64,000 nucleotides of DNA, from NCBI RefSeq assembly GCF_011397635.1, contig NC_064770.1, positions 22,810,200 to 22,874,199 of the forward strand. The letters are read 5' to 3'. The notes under the pieces were generated by a model. It was not told where the DNA came from. It saw nothing but the letters and a program-made list of their open reading frames with translations, and searched no databases. The stretch comes from Epinephelus fuscoguttatus. Its lineage: Eukaryota; Chordata; Actinopteri; Perciformes; Serranidae. Of this stretch, positions 36,166 through 48,600 are shown piece after piece. Position 1 is the stretch's first letter. Each line of letters starts with the position of its first letter. Made by a program: the position numbers and the translations under genes.

Positions 36166-39100
36166 CCCCCCACCCACCTACATTATGATGGCTGGATACT
36201 GGTAGTTAGGACAGTCCAATAGATACCTTTAACTCTCCTACATGCATTAGGTGTAACTGTGAACTGGTCACCGAAACAAAAGAATAAAACGAAGATGATA
36301 AAGCATGACACCAGAGAGTGTTGGGGGGGCCTTGGCTTGGGGCCCCCACAGACTCTATGTTCGCCACTGTTTGTGTTAAGTCTAAAATGTTGATCGTTTT
36401 GTGTTGCTAAAGAGGAAACAGCAGGGAGGAGGCAAACAGGTTCAAATCTGTTTGATGCTACACATTTTGGGAGGTGGTAATTACTGCTATAATTCATCTC
36501 AAGCTTTATATTCTTTGCAGTTGTGTTAATGCAAAAAAAAAAGAGGAAAAAAAAGAGTGAGAACAGAAAAAAAAAACAAGTGAATGAATTCTTGAAAGAT
36601 TCGTGGCTAAATGCTGTAACACATTTCACTACAACTGCAAAGTGAGAAACCTGTTAGTAAATCATTGTCTGTTGATACAGTGCAGCTCATTTCAAAGCCA
36701 AAGTAGGGCGCAGGAGTGTTTCACAGTGTCTGGACTGTGATAAGGTGAGAGAGGGTTGTGTAAATTGCCCTTTCAGCCACTTGCTTTTTAGGTCCTCTGT
36801 GGCCCACATAAAAAAACACACACATACACACAACACACCTCTCCTGCTGGCCCCATATTGTTTTATTCTTTGACAATAGATTCAGTTACATAATGAACCC
36901 CATCCATATCAAAGGCTGGACCAGGGATAGACTGGCGTTGCTCCAAGCCAGAACGGGCCAAAACCACATAGGAGAACAAACTCTTCTATTTCCCCCACCC
37001 TCTCCCCCTTTCCCCTGCTCTTTGTCATACCACGAAAGATATCAAGTGTGAGAGGATGGACATGTGTTGCTGATCATATGCGTATTAAACAAATATTACA
37101 ATGGTCACCTAATATGTTGCGGTGTACTGTCCTTTTTAGTACGGCCTAGAAACCAGAGAAAGTGTGGCATCCCAGACATGGTTTTAAAATGCATTCCTCA
37201 TGGCACTACAGCATATAGGCTTGTGAGAATTCAGCCAGTGAGTATAGAAAATCCGACCGCAGGCTTGTGGGGTATATATGCACAAGCAGGGTAAATGGGT
37301 TTTGATGGGCTCTGCTGTTTTGTCTGAATCGCCATGTTGCGCTGGGCGACAAGATTTGGTGCTCCCACAGAGTGCGCTCACACACGGCTCTGCCAACACT
37401 GAGCTACATTTAAAACTCTGGTCCTGCTGTCCCCGCCGCGCTTTCTGCCAAGCTGCTCCGCAAATCGAGAGGAAAAAGGGAAGGATATTTCTCTGTTCTT
37501 TTCTTTCTACCTGAGACTTTCCAGCCTTCTGTCTGTTTCCTCCTCATCCTCCTCTCCCTTTCCCTCTCTCTTCATCATACTCTGTTGGCTTCTTTCCCCT
37601 CCTTCCATTCGCTTCTCTCGCTTTGTCTCCACCTCTACTACCTCTGTGCATCAGTAGCATGAAAAATTTGTGGCAAATGTTCCTCCCACACTCCACATTC
37701 CAGGGTCTTACAGGATCCCACATGCTGGTGGCTCAGTCTCTCTCTCTACTCTGTGTCATCGGTGACAGAGGAGTGCAACTTGTGTGGGTGCTGGGGGACG
37801 TGGGGCAGGGTAACAATGTGAGTGTGTGTGTGCAGGGGGGGGAGGGGGGCAGTAATATGCTAATTCATCATCCTTAATTACACTGGCCAGAAGAGAGATT
37901 CCCTCAAAGACATAAGAATTCTGAATTAATGACTGTGGGTGTCAATAACTCCCAAACACCCACTTATGTCACTTTAAATTACAGTAAGATGTAAATAACA
38001 GCCATATTAAGATCCTTGTTGACTTCTTATTTACAGTGACCAGCAGATACTCACGCACATGCAGAGCTAGATAATCTGTCTTTTTAAAAAGCTCCACTCC
38101 TTTGCATTTTAATTTTCAAAGGGGACAAAGAAATATTATGTTAACAACTGTCAATCATCAAATGTCTCTCCAGTGTGACTAAAACACAGGACAGCAAACT
38201 CACTCTCTGATGAGTAGGGAGACAGGAAGTGTGAAGGGAAAAAGGTTGAGATGAGACAACTTCAAGTAAAGATGGAGAAAGTACATGACGATGGAAGCGT
38301 GCCACAGTTCAACAAAAGCAGAAAGCTGTGACAATGAAAACACAGCCATAGTTACTAATCAACAAGTCTTAAAGCTGTGGAAAGAAGATGAGCAGCTATG
38401 CTGCCACCCCATTCACAATTGAGATGTGCCAAGAAAAAGTGAAAAGGAGAGAACAAATGAAAAAAGATAGTGAAAGACTGTGGACAACTGTTCAGAGAAC
38501 AGAACATGACCAGATGTCAAATTGTTGCTGTATTTTTTTTTCAATTTTCTTTATTTCTTTCCTCCCTTTAAAAAAATAAATTAGCAACACTCCACCTGTG
38601 GTGGCTGTTTTTTTCAACACCATCACTATCACCATTTTGCAGTGCTGTTAAACCCCACTTAAGATAATATTTATTTATTTATTTTAAAATGATATCCAAC
38701 CTTTTGTTTTTATACTTTTATGAGTATGTGTGATTTTTACCAAATGTGAATTTTATAATGAGAACCAGAAAGTTTGATTAATCAGAAAAGTAGTAAAAGT
38801 AAACTGACACTCTGTGACTTTCCATGGTGCAGTAATCCCTCTCCATCTGGCACTCAGAGCAGGTTGAAACAGACACTGAGAATTATTTGCAATAGTTTTA
38901 GACCCAGGTCTGATTATCTTTTCAGTAAACAACCATAATCAGCGCTCCACCGGGACAGATTTACTTCAAAATGGAATTTGTTTTCCATGCCTGATTGAAG
39001 CACCAGATTTTAGATTTTCTGATTACAAAGTTTTCAAAGAGCTTTATTTATTGATCCTTCTTGATTTGCCGAGAAATATTCCAATCCTTAAAGCACAAAC

Positions 39101-40472
39101 AAACCACAACTTTACAGACATTTAAAGCAAAACTGATATGGTCTCCAGACACTTTAATAGAAGCTTTTTTTTCTTCTCAGACATTTTGCTTTCTGTTTAA
39201 ATAGCTACACTGATTGAAGTTAGCGTCAAGTCCTCACCGGAACTGGTTGATGTAAGTATTGCTGGCCAATCGTGGGCTTCCTCGAAGGAGCCAGCATCAA
39301 TTTAGTGGCATTTCAAGAGCTGGAGTTTTGGCACTGTGCTTCCCTCCCTTCTTCTCTATGCGGGCCCATCCGTGAGGAATTGGGGAAGTCAATGTTGGTT
39401 CTGTCTGCCACCCTGTTTTGCTTGGCCTGGTCATGCCAGCAAACACAGGAGACACCAATAATAAAACAGACTCCTTTATTTAGTACGAAGAACAGGGAGA
39501 CAAGGCAAAATAAGCCTCAGGAAGTCATTTAGTTGGGCGGAGCGGCTAGGATTTAGTCGAACGTGTTTGCTTTGGAAGCAACGTGAGATACTGTAGCAAA
39601 CAAGTGGGTCAGATCATTTTATTTAAAAGGATCTACTGTACGCCATTTTCACTTGATCCATACGCTGTTGAAGTGCTGGATGCAGACATCTTAGTCATAA
39701 TGTTATCAAGTGCAAGTGTTGTGGTTTTCACACTGAAAGTAGAATGGCTCAAAGCATCACCTGAATGTAGAGAATGATGAACACATTTCAGCTGTATTGT
39801 AAGCACATCAGCGTAGCTTCATGTTTATATACTGTAGTTCACGTATCATATTTTCTTATTTTCACAGACAAAATGAAAAGCCATCAGTGATGAGACATTA
39901 GCTGTTATGTCCCTGAGAAGTTAAAAGAGACTCGGTGCATCAAGTGGGCTGGGCGGATTCAGTGGCAGGCAATAACCATGCTTTATGTCCACTTCATTTC
40001 CCTTGCAAATCAGCCTCGCATTCTCAGAGTTTTCACAGTTCCCAGCTCCCTCTTTTTCCCCGAAACATGCCCTGAGTCAGCCAGGCTCATTAAACAGGAT
40101 GAGACTATTACCAGGCGAGTTATCCTGCTCCCAACAATGGGATGTGGTCAGGTGGTTGAAGCACCAGTTTCACTGGGTTCATCTCGCCTTCCCCCACATG
40201 TCCTCTGGGTCCGAGACCGCGACTCCCTCTGCGGCCAATAACGCCCTTCCTCCATAAACAATAACTGTGACAGCTGGAATGTAGTGCAGCCTCAGTGCGG
40301 CGGTGTTAAAATTACTGTAAATTACATTTCATTTCCAATTTCTGCGTAGATGTGAATGTGTAGTGCGTGTGTAAAGCGTCTGCTATATGGTGCACTATGG
40401 TTCACCCGATGTGAGTTGATGTCCATAAATGTGCAGTTCTTCTCAGGCGAAGTTGTAGCTGCTGCAAAAATG

Positions 40473-40500
40473 TTCATTCATTCATTCATTCCTTCATTCA
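40473..40500 (+). repeat. ATTC tetranucleotide repeat
   Basis: Six TTCA/ATTC units with one CCTTC interruption. Confidence 0.85.
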
Positions 40501-41639
40501 GTATACTGTGCTGATGTAACTCAGCAAAGCCCCCCTAATTCCAGTTCATTTTTTTAAGCTATTTACAGTAGGGCTTTCAAGAGGCCCAATCAGAAACTGT
40601 GGACAAGTTCCAGGGAAACAGGACCCAAGCACCCTGAAGAGCCTTTTTGCCTCACTTTTATTCACTCCTGTTCTTTCTCAAGAGTTCCTCCTGAAAGTAT
40701 TTGGCAAACACTGGTGAAAAAAAAAGACTTTGAGGGAAGAAAAACAACAAGTCGTTCTTGAGCCACCCACACCCCATCTGCTGTGGTATTATCTTCTTTT
40801 ATTATCTACAGATTATGTGCGCTGATATGATTTCTACAGTTTGGTCTGGTGGTCATTGTGGTTGTTCTTGTTGTTTTTTTGTTTGTGGAGCTCTGTGATA
40901 TGAGACAGCGAGATGGAGGGGGTGGGGGGCAAAAAATCCTCCCCCATGTGCATCTAATCGTCCATTCAGCACCCTCTTAATGGCTTGTCAGTTCCCCTTG
41001 CCCTTCCATTTTCTGTCCAATTAATTCCTTTCTAGCTCTCCGGATAAAGGGACACAATGGGGCCCCTCCACAGCATAATGAATCATTAAAATTCAGCAGC
41101 GCGGCCCTGGCACTTGGCTTCTCCCTGGGCTGGTTAGGGACGGCTGCTTGGCATGCATGCCAGGGCCAACTTGAGCATTCTACCCGCTGGACCAGAGGAG
41201 ATGGGATCTCTCTCCTCATTCCTCTCTTGTTGGTGGTTTAATGAAAATGAAATGATGAAAAAATGTGTAATATTTTTGTAGATGCATCTATAGCAACATA
41301 TAAAGTGTCAGCTTGAGGGCCTGTAAGGTCAGAAGGTTATAAGGGAGCTGTTTGCTGCAACATGTATATCTGTATATCTTTAAAAAAGACGAGATGAAAA
41401 GCGTATGAGCTTTAAAGCAAAAGACGACTTTAACATGTATTTTGCAGAAGTCAATAACTTGATTTGAGCAATTTAATTTAACGTGAAAGTTTGATTACAC
41501 ACACAAAAAAAATGCTCAGAAGGACGAGAGCTGAGAATAATTCCCTCAAGGTCTCACTGGTCTCCCCTCACAGCTGTAGCTCACAGTACAGATGTTAGAC
41601 AAGCTGGTATCCAGCGCAAAAGCAAACCCGTGAATTCTG

Positions 41640-41751
41640 TTTATTTATTCAACAATTTGTCCCCAAATACATTCACGAGCAGGTCGAAACGAAACATGAA
41701 GTGCGAATAAGAACGACAAAGACAAATATCAAGAAAAAGTATCTTTTTATT
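41640..41751 (-). terminator. Candidate sox8 polyadenylation signals
   Basis: Reading the minus strand from the sox8 stop, the first AATAAA is at 41751-41746, next to a long A/T run. Two overlapping AATAAA hexamers follow at 41649-41640. A T/G-rich stretch lies just below 41640, as expected downstream of a cleavage site. Use of these sites would give a 3' UTR of about 1.6-1.7 kb. There is no transcript support here. Confidence 0.4.
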
Positions 41752-43335
41752 TAAAAAAAAAAAAAAAAAGGCCAGCAAATGGGTTAGCTGTGCATGTGTG
41801 AATGAAACTCTAGTTAATAGAACAACAATAATTTTCACAGCCTGTCTCAGAATTATACACCAGAATAATATACAAAACACAGTTCTGTGGACAAGTCTCG
41901 GAGCACGCTGCTCCCCGCGTTTCTCATACAGCATCTCACAGAACAGTACAAACCAAGGCTGTAAGGAATGATATCAAATCAAGGATATAATCAGGAGCAG
42001 GTTAACTGTAGGAACCTCTGGTGTTGATTACTGATTGTGTGCTGCCTGACGTTTGTTAATAATTCAATTTCATATTGAAATACTGACAATAAGCATTAGA
42101 AGGCACAAAAGACGTTTTGCGCGAGACTGCAGCAGTGAGTTGGCACTTGATGGCTGATGAGATAAATATGGACACACACTCTTAATTTCCTCCTTAAACC
42201 CTAAACACTCGTCTTCGAGTAAAGGATGAATTCAAAGATAATATCAGTGAAGAGCTGTTTAAGTATCATTTGGTGTGTATTATGTCATGGGATATGTATC
42301 TGTTTCCCAAGGAAGTTGCTCACACATACAGGAGCACTACATCTCCCTGACACACACACACACACACACAGATGCACGTACGTACACATATCCGTGTGCT
42401 GTCCATCTACATATACAGGAGGTCCAGCTGACATGTCACTCAGAGTGTGTGGTGTTATTTTACCCCATTTCCTTTAACCCTAGATCATGACTAATCGCAA
42501 TTTGCCAAGCATAGCTCTCAGACACCTGTTCTGTCCTGCGCGAGTCTGTTGGTCCGGCTCTGTTTGCTTGCAACTTGGAATGGAGATGTTACTGGAAATT
42601 GGTCTTCACTGGAATGATATCGAAATTATTTGTACTTGTATCGTCCTTCACTTCATTTACCATGTTTTCATTAAAAGCCAGACAGTACGGTAAATAACCA
42701 AACCCACGTTACATGTGTTTTATCTACTTAAGAACAAAAAATAAAAACAATAATGCATGAACATAAATACATATAAGACTTTTTTGCCAAAATGACATTA
42801 TAAGATTCATATGAGCCATTTAGTTAAGACTGATCGACTGATGCGAATGGCTGCGATATAGCTCTGGCCATTAATGTAAATTTTCACTGCAAATTCACAT
42901 AATTGGTCCCGTGTACGTTCTCCAATGTATCTGCTTCTCCATCTGCTCCGCAACAGAATTGAGCCAAGCCGTTTCTCTCCTACACAACTCGGTGGCAGGC
43001 CTTTGCTTTACCTCGAGTGTGCGCACACACGTGCATTCTTAAACTGGGAAAAAGATGGGGGATGTACAGGATGTAGGCGTAGGCGACATGTCCTCATGGA
43101 GGAGTTTTGGCTCACCAACAACACATTTTGTCTTTGTGTAAAAAGTCTGTGTTTTCATCGCAACGATATAACTTTGTATAAAATCAGCAGGCACTTTTTT
43201 CTTTTTGTTTGTTTCACGTTCAAATGGTCACAGGTAGCCTACTACACACACTTCTCCACCTGCTCCTTACTTCCTTCATTAGTAGTGCATCGATCTGAAT
43301 GAGTCTCTGGTGCGAACTGACTGTTTCTTGTCCCC
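41752..43335 (-). other. Predicted sox8 3' UTR
   Basis: This stretch between the stop codon and the first AATAAA has no other recognisable gene. It contains a CA microsatellite at 42350-42370. Open frames here are short and show no family features. The boundary rests on the poly(A) signals only. Confidence 0.4.
42350..42370 (+). repeat. CA microsatellite
   Basis: About ten CA units, inside the predicted sox8 3' UTR. Confidence 0.9.
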
Positions 43336-44090
43336 TCAAGGTCGAGACAGCGTGGTGTAGACGGGCTGGTCCCAGCTGGAAGCGGTGGGGCTGTGGGCAG
43401 GAGCCATGGACAGACTGTTGAGGATCGGGCTGCCATAGGGCCGCCTGGATGAGTGGAAATAGGGGTACTGGTAGAGGCTAGAGGGGTAGCCAGAATAAGG
43501 GTTGTAATAGTTGGAGCTCTGGAGGTCAGTATAGTCACACTGGGAGCTGGAGAAAGAGGCTGCAGCCGAGGCAGCCGATGTGGCCGAGGTGACACAGGCC
43601 TGGCTACTGTAGGAGCTGTAATCGGAGTGTGAGGGTGACCCGTGGGAGTGCTCGCTGTAGTGGCTGGGGCTCAGTTGCTCTGTTTTAATATGGAGCCGGT
43701 GCTGGCCCACCTCACTGGCAGAGGGAGTGGAGGAGGACATGGTGCTCTTGCGGCTCCACGCTGACCCGTTGGCGCCCGCGTGGCTGTATGAGGAAGTGTA
43801 AGAGCCGCCAGGCGCGGGAGCCTGCCCGTGGCTGTGGTCTGAAGGCAGGGCGGAGGAGCCTGAGGCGTGGCCGTTGAGCGGGAGGTACTGATCAAACTCG
43901 TGCACGTCGAAGGTCTCCATGTTGCTGATGACATCAGTGCTGAGCTCAGAGATGTCGACGTTGCTGAAATCTATGTTTTGCCTGTTGCTGTCAACAAGAC
44001 GACGGCCTTCGTGTTTCAGATCCTGCTTCATCCCATGGTGCAGGTCTGTTTTGGGAGTAGTGGGTGGTGTCGGGGGACCGTGGGGCTGCC
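43336..44090 (-). other. sox8: sox8 coding exon 3 (terminal coding exon)
   Basis: The acceptor is TTTTTCCAG, ending at 44091. GG completes Gly218, then [14 protein letters not shown] follows. The exon carries the central transactivation segment, the IKTE site, Ser/His- and Tyr-rich stretches and the conserved C-terminus. The stop TGA is at 43338-43336. A third exon holding all of the transactivation region is the normal SoxE layout. Confidence 0.95.
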
Positions 44091-45258
44091 CTGGAAAAAT
44101 AAAAGCGCGTGAGGCTTCATCACTCCAAATACAAAATGATTTAAACAATTTACAGCAACCCAAAACATTTTAATTCTTAAAATATACCTCACACACTAAC
44201 TGTTTGATACATTTTCTCTTCTTCTATCAATTTCGACAACATACCTGCGTGCTCAGGGTGGTGGTGTCCATCAGTCATCCCTGCCAGTCCTCCCATCCCT
44301 GGTTCAGCTTTATACATGTGATGTGCCAGCTCTGCTCCTGAGTCTGAGTCGCTCTGGCCTGGTTTCATGTTCTTCCGTCGCCGCGGCTGGTACTTGTAGT
44401 CTGGATGATCTTTCTTGTGCTGAACCCGGAGCCTCTCTGCTTCATCTACAAACGGCCTCTTCTCACTTTCTGAGAGCAAACTATGACAGGGGGAAAAAAG
44501 GATAAAATAATAAAGTGAATGCAGCCAAAGTAAACACATATTAAAAGATAAAATTTATGTAATTTAGAGCCTTTTTTTAATAGTTAAGTGTTTTTTTTTT
44601 ATTTTTCTTTTAAAGGATTTACCTTTGAAATTAAAACTTTTTTTTAATTTACTCTATTTAATCTATATTTTTCTGTAATTGACAAAGCTGTTAATGTAAA
44701 CTATTATTTATGAAATAATTGTCTACATGTCCAAATCTACAGCCAAGACCTCTGGATGTGCTTATAGTTATATTCATTTTTAATATTCAGTTACACCCTC
44801 TTCATCCCTGTATTTATCTTCAGAAAATCAAATGTTTCTTACCGCCACAGTTTCCCCAGAGTCTTGCTCAGTTCGGCGTTGTGCAGGTGTGGATACTGAT
44901 CCGCCAGCTTTCTGCGGGCCGCTTGCGCCCAAACCATGAACGCATTCATGGGTCTCTTGACGTGAGGTTTATTCTTCAGAGAGCCGTTCCCTCTCACGGG
45001 CATTGGCACCAAGGACCAGTCGTATCCTTTCAGGACCTGAGAGACGGCGTCCCGTATGCAAGCAGGGAACCGGTCATCATCCTCCGAGTCCAGCTTCTTT
45101 CCCAAACCGGCGAGCAGGGATCCTTGGCCGTCGGAGCCTGTCGGTGAGGACGGAGCATCGGAGTCGGACTCGTCCTGGGACATGGAGCTGTTTGTGCCCG
45201 ATGGACTGCACGGCTGGTCCCCGCCACACTTGTCATGTTCCTCTGTCATTTTTAACAT
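43336..45258 (-). CDS. sox8: Sox8 SoxE-group HMG-box transcription factor, complete, three coding exons
   Basis: Joined exons 45258-44843, 44480-44245 and 44090-43336 give 1407 nt and 468 residues plus TGA. In order: acidic/serine-rich N-terminus (1-60); SoxE dimerisation region about 61-97, with FPACIRD and [14 protein letters not shown] box about 98-176, with [17 protein letters not shown], the LHNAELSK helix and [13 protein letters not shown]; central transactivation segment about 254-292 ([24 protein letters not shown]); a psi-K-x-E sumoylation-type site IKTE at 352-355; Ser/Tyr-rich C-terminal transactivation region ending [21 protein letters not shown] rather than FPVCIREAV, YDWSLVP rather than YDWTLVP, and the PCSPSGT start separate Sox8 from Sox9 and Sox10. 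An in-frame TAA lies at 45298-45300 with no ATG between it and 45258, which fixes the start; Met4 is a possible second start. By family knowledge it is nuclear, binds (A/T)(A/T)CAA(A/T)G sites as a dimer, and acts in neural crest, glia, gonad and cartilage. No frameshift or missing key residue is seen. The a/b duplicate is not assignable here. Confidence 0.97.
44091..44244 (-). other. sox8: sox8 intron 2
   Basis: This is a short 154-nt GT-AG intron between the HMG-box exon and the transactivation exon. It is typical of compact teleost introns. The reading frame stays open from exon 3 back into the intron for some codons, which is chance. Confidence 0.9.
44245..44480 (-). other. sox8: sox8 coding exon 2
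   Basis: The acceptor is TGTCATAG, ending at 44481. The first base completes Arg139, then [10 protein letters not shown] follows. The exon carries the rest of the HMG box, the basic PRRRK nuclear-localisation run and the SDSDSGAEL segment, and ends after HPEHA plus one base. The donor is GTATGT at 44244-44239. Its length of 236 nt gives a phase-1 junction to exon 3. Confidence 0.95.
44481..44842 (-). other. sox8: sox8 intron 1
   Basis: This is a 362-nt GT-AG intron that interrupts the HMG box. It is strongly AT-rich with long T runs. No gene or repeat was seen inside it. Confidence 0.9.
44843..45258 (-). other. sox8: sox8 coding exon 1
   Basis: This exon encodes residues 1-138 and the first two bases of Arg139, covering the N-terminus, the dimerisation region and the first part of the HMG box. 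It ends inside the Arg codon after KLW, with donor GTAAGA at 44842-44837. That is the usual SoxE intron position within the HMG box. The start context is AATAATGT, with A at -3. Confidence 0.95.
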
Positions 45259-45355
45259 TATTCGCTCAGCCCCTTGGGGATGAAAATCCGAAATCAATTA
45301 AAAGCAAAAAAAAAAAAAAATCAAATGTTACCACTGAGCTGAAGCGCGCAGCAAA

Positions 45356-45389
45356 GTGGCCCGTGCGCCTTTTACGCACGGTGCGCCAC
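45356..45389 (-). other. GC-rich hairpin in the predicted sox8 5' UTR
   Basis: The plus strand reads GTGGC (45356-45360), CGTGCG (45362-45367), a 7-nt loop, CGCACG (45375-45380) and GCCAC (45385-45389). The inner six and outer five bases pair, with a small internal loop between them. It sits about 100 nt upstream of the start codon in the predicted leader. Whether it affects translation is unknown. Confidence 0.4.
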
Positions 45390-45565
45390 AGTTAAATTCC
45401 TCCAACAATTTCAGTCAACACAAGTCCGTTGTTTTCCTTCTGCTTCCCTGTTTGTTTGTCTTCGTTAGTCTTGTTTTCCTTTGCTGTCATGGGAGGTGCA
45501 GTCGTGAAAGTTGTGGTCCACAATGTGAGCTGAGGAGCTGCACGTTACAGCAACTTGAGTTGGAG

Positions 45566-45633
45566 TTTTAAAATCGTCACTCCACCCTCCGCCTGGGATT
45601 GGCTGGAACAAATCACCACGTTCCCTCCATTGG
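45566..45633 (-). promoter_or_regulatory. sox8: Probable sox8 core/proximal promoter: two CCAAT boxes, GC box, TATA-like box
   Basis: Read on the minus strand, CCAAT occurs at 45633-45629 and again at 45602-45598. A GGCGGAGGGTGG GC-box-like run lies at about 45593-45582 and TTTTAAAA at 45573-45566. The order and spacing match a standard vertebrate RNA polymerase II promoter and predict transcription starting near 45540, giving a 5' UTR of about 280 nt. The motifs are seen directly. The start site is inference and would need CAGE or RACE. Confidence 0.55.
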
Positions 45634-45659
45634 TTCAGGCTTTTATGTGGGCTTCATTA

Positions 45660-48600
45660 TTATAATGATTTTATTTTTTTCATTGCTGACACAGATCTGT
45701 TTTTACTAAAGTTACACACATTGTGTGACAAGCAATTCTATAATGCTGTCAGGAGATGCAGTGAGCTCAGAAATTACACCAATACTGAATACTTTAAAAA
45801 TAATTTTTGGTATTTATTATTATTTTTTTAGGAGTTATACAGTAAATGTAAACATCTTCAATCTTTACATGTGTGTATAAATCAACAAATAAGTTAACAA
45901 TAAAACAAGTCACATAATTATTGCAATACAGGCTGATAATGTCTGTATATTGTCATTTTCCTCCTGACACACATGATTTAATTTCCTTACAAAATATTTT
46001 TATTTTTAAACACATTTAGGATGGCAGCAAATGAACGCGTTATTTTTAATAAATATGTCAAATGCCAAAAGTGCAATTCTAATCGTGTCTTACTGAGATG
46101 AAGGTTGAGGTTTAACACACTCTAAAGAAGACTCTACCGTCAGAGAAAGTTCTATCATTCAGAGAGTAAAATGGAAATTAATATTCAGGTTTTATTCTCT
46201 CACATAACAGAACAGTCTCAAAAATTATAGGCTTTTAATTTGGTTAAACGCCGAGCAAATGTGTCAGAGCTTGTGACAAATTAATTTGCAGCAGGGTTGA
46301 AAATTAAAGCACATATATATAATGAGTGTCAGATCTGAGAGATCTCATTGTCAGAGAGGCAGGATGATCCTCCTTCTCACTAGTTAGAAGTGATGGCTGC
46401 CTCTCTTTCTTTGACTATATTAAATAAATGCTCTTAACAATAATTCATCAGTTTTTTTAGACTAATTCACTGTGTGATATTAAGCCTTTAATGTCTGTGT
46501 GTCTAAAACCAAACAAGTGATCATGACTCTGAAAGAAAATGTCTCCTGATCTGACTTCTCACTGAAACGTGTGTTCACAGGCCAGTGTGAGCTCAATTAT
46601 AGCTACGATAAACATCCTAAATTTAGAAGAGGAAGTTAATTTGTCCCAGCAGTCTGTTTTGCGATCCGTAAGTCACTTCTCACTACCAGTGAAGCCAGCT
46701 TTTTTTATGACACTGAAGATATAAAGAGCGGAGGAGATAAGAGGGTTAGAGATTGAATCACTGCCTTTGTTAAAGGTGTCTTTGTGTCCATGTATTGTGG
46801 GATGATTTTTATCACTGGCCTCACTGTGAAAAGACAAGGTGTGTTTGTGCTGGACGGCAGTTTGCTTTGCTCGATGCACACTGCAGGTGGCTGAGGGAAA
46901 AGGAGAGGTTGTAGTGTGGAAATAATAGAAACTGTGGCTTTTGCATGAAGAGTTTGCTGCGAGGAAGGTAACGGCTTGTGCAGCAAGGTAAGAAGTTTTA
47001 AATTGTTTGGCTGCTGGTGAGTTTGATATATTGTATTTGGTGTCTGTCGAAGTATCACGTGCCTTTGTATAAAATGTAATGCAAAATAATGAAAATTTTC
47101 CACCAAATATAAAATGCAGTGCTCCTTTGCTCAGTCCAGAGCAGACTGTCTTTCTAACAGCTGCTGTCAAAGCGCTTGGTTGGGTCAAGTTCAGTGCATG
47201 TGGGTGTGTGTGAAGTGTGTGTGTGCATGTGTGTGTGAACAGACAGTCAGGACAGCGGCGAGTTGTCAAACATGAATGACTCTGGCTTCACTCTCGTCCC
47301 GCTCTCCACATGGAAAAGTATTTACCGTGTGTGTGTGCGTGCACGTGTCTGCAGAGAAGACTCATTGTAGACTCAAACATGTGTCATGTGAGCATGTTAC
47401 ATATAATTTTTCCGACATGAGGCCAGTGTCAATTTGGATAATGAACTCGAGAGCACTCAGTGAGTCAAAGCTTCCCCAATAATTAATCAATTTGCTGCAA
47501 CACACGAGACATGAGTTCTGTCACTTCCACATAAATTAAATTGATTGCCTGATCCTTTTAACACTGCCTTTTGGATTTGCAATTAAATCTTTGTTTGTGT
47601 CACATGTAACGTTGCAAATCCCTGTTCCCAATCACCATCGAAACTGAATCAACTGTCCCTGGCTCAACTCCCGTCTCACCACGGAATTAAATGGAAAACC
47701 TTCCGTCAGGGTTGATGCATCCTGCCGACAGACAGACTGACAAACAAACGGATCAATATTAATCAAACCAGTATGTGGTAGTTCAAAAATAGTACCTCAT
47801 TTGGTTTGAATTTATCGTATGAAAATAAAAAGCATTATATTTGAACATGATTTTAATAGCTGTGGGTTGATCATGAGGTCAAGGAAAACAAAGTCAGCCA
47901 TAAGAGAAGAGCGAAATCCTCACCAGTCACCACATCTCAGGTACAAGGCGGATCAGGATGAGCCCAATTTGAGTGACAGCTGCTGCCAAGCTGCTAAGCA
48001 ATGAGACAGTCTTGGTTTCTGCGTAAAGAGAAGGAGACAGATTTAAACAGACTCCAGCCGTCCCCCCTCCATGCCTCCCTGTATTGTGGGGAGAAACTCT
48101 GGCCAAAGTTTGTGGGCTCTGGGCTCTTGATTAGAAAAGGAAGGAGCAACAGAGGAGAGGTAACCGCGCATGAACCTTAAGTGTCCCAAAGAATGAAGGA
48201 AGGTTTTAATTTTCCTATTTTTTTGCAGGATGCATCTCAAAGGAAAGACCAGAGTAAAGATTTTCAGATTTTTTTCTTTTCTTCCAGGCTTTAGCAGAGC
48301 ATGTTAGCCCATTTCTCCTGGGCCCTAGTCACTTCTACCCCACATGTAAATTATACTCTCTGGCTTCTAATGTGCATACAAAATTAAATTACACAGTCAC
48401 CCGCAGGAATCTTGCCCCCTTTGGTCTCTGCTTCTGTGTTTTAATGCACTTTGGCACATTTCTTCACTCCAGCCAAGTTATTGGACGTAGTATGTCGAGC
48501 AGTTAAATTGGCATAAATTGCCACGGCATTGTGCAGTATAGAAAAGAGTTTTTAGATGTGTTAGGATGATGTGAACCGGATGAGGAGTCCATAAAGTTCA

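Larger units (their letters stand above)
32881..41639. other. Intergenic domain 3' of sox8; candidate regulatory blocks
   Basis: No coding exon was recognised in 8.7 kb. 33000-33330, 39900-40340 and 40960-41220 are repeat-free with dense transcription-factor-like words. C/G runs occur at 36160-36178 and 37837-37855. The possible transposon at 35700-36165 lies within. Confidence 0.45.

Noticed and set aside
43242..44173. Other long frames overlapping sox8 exon 3 on both strands
   Set aside because: Shadows of the GC-rich sox8 coding sequence; only the frame ending YTTLSRP has SoxE features.
43336..45258. Identification as sox9 or sox10
   Set aside because: The dimerisation region has FPACIRDAV and YDWSLVP, the N-terminus has PCSPSGT and the C-terminus has [10 protein letters not shown], all of Sox8 type.
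46673..47269. 198-codon open frame on the minus strand
   Set aside because: The longest frame outside sox8, but it has no family motif, a low-complexity His/Thr start and a competing overlapping frame. A chance frame of this length is plausible in 64 kb.
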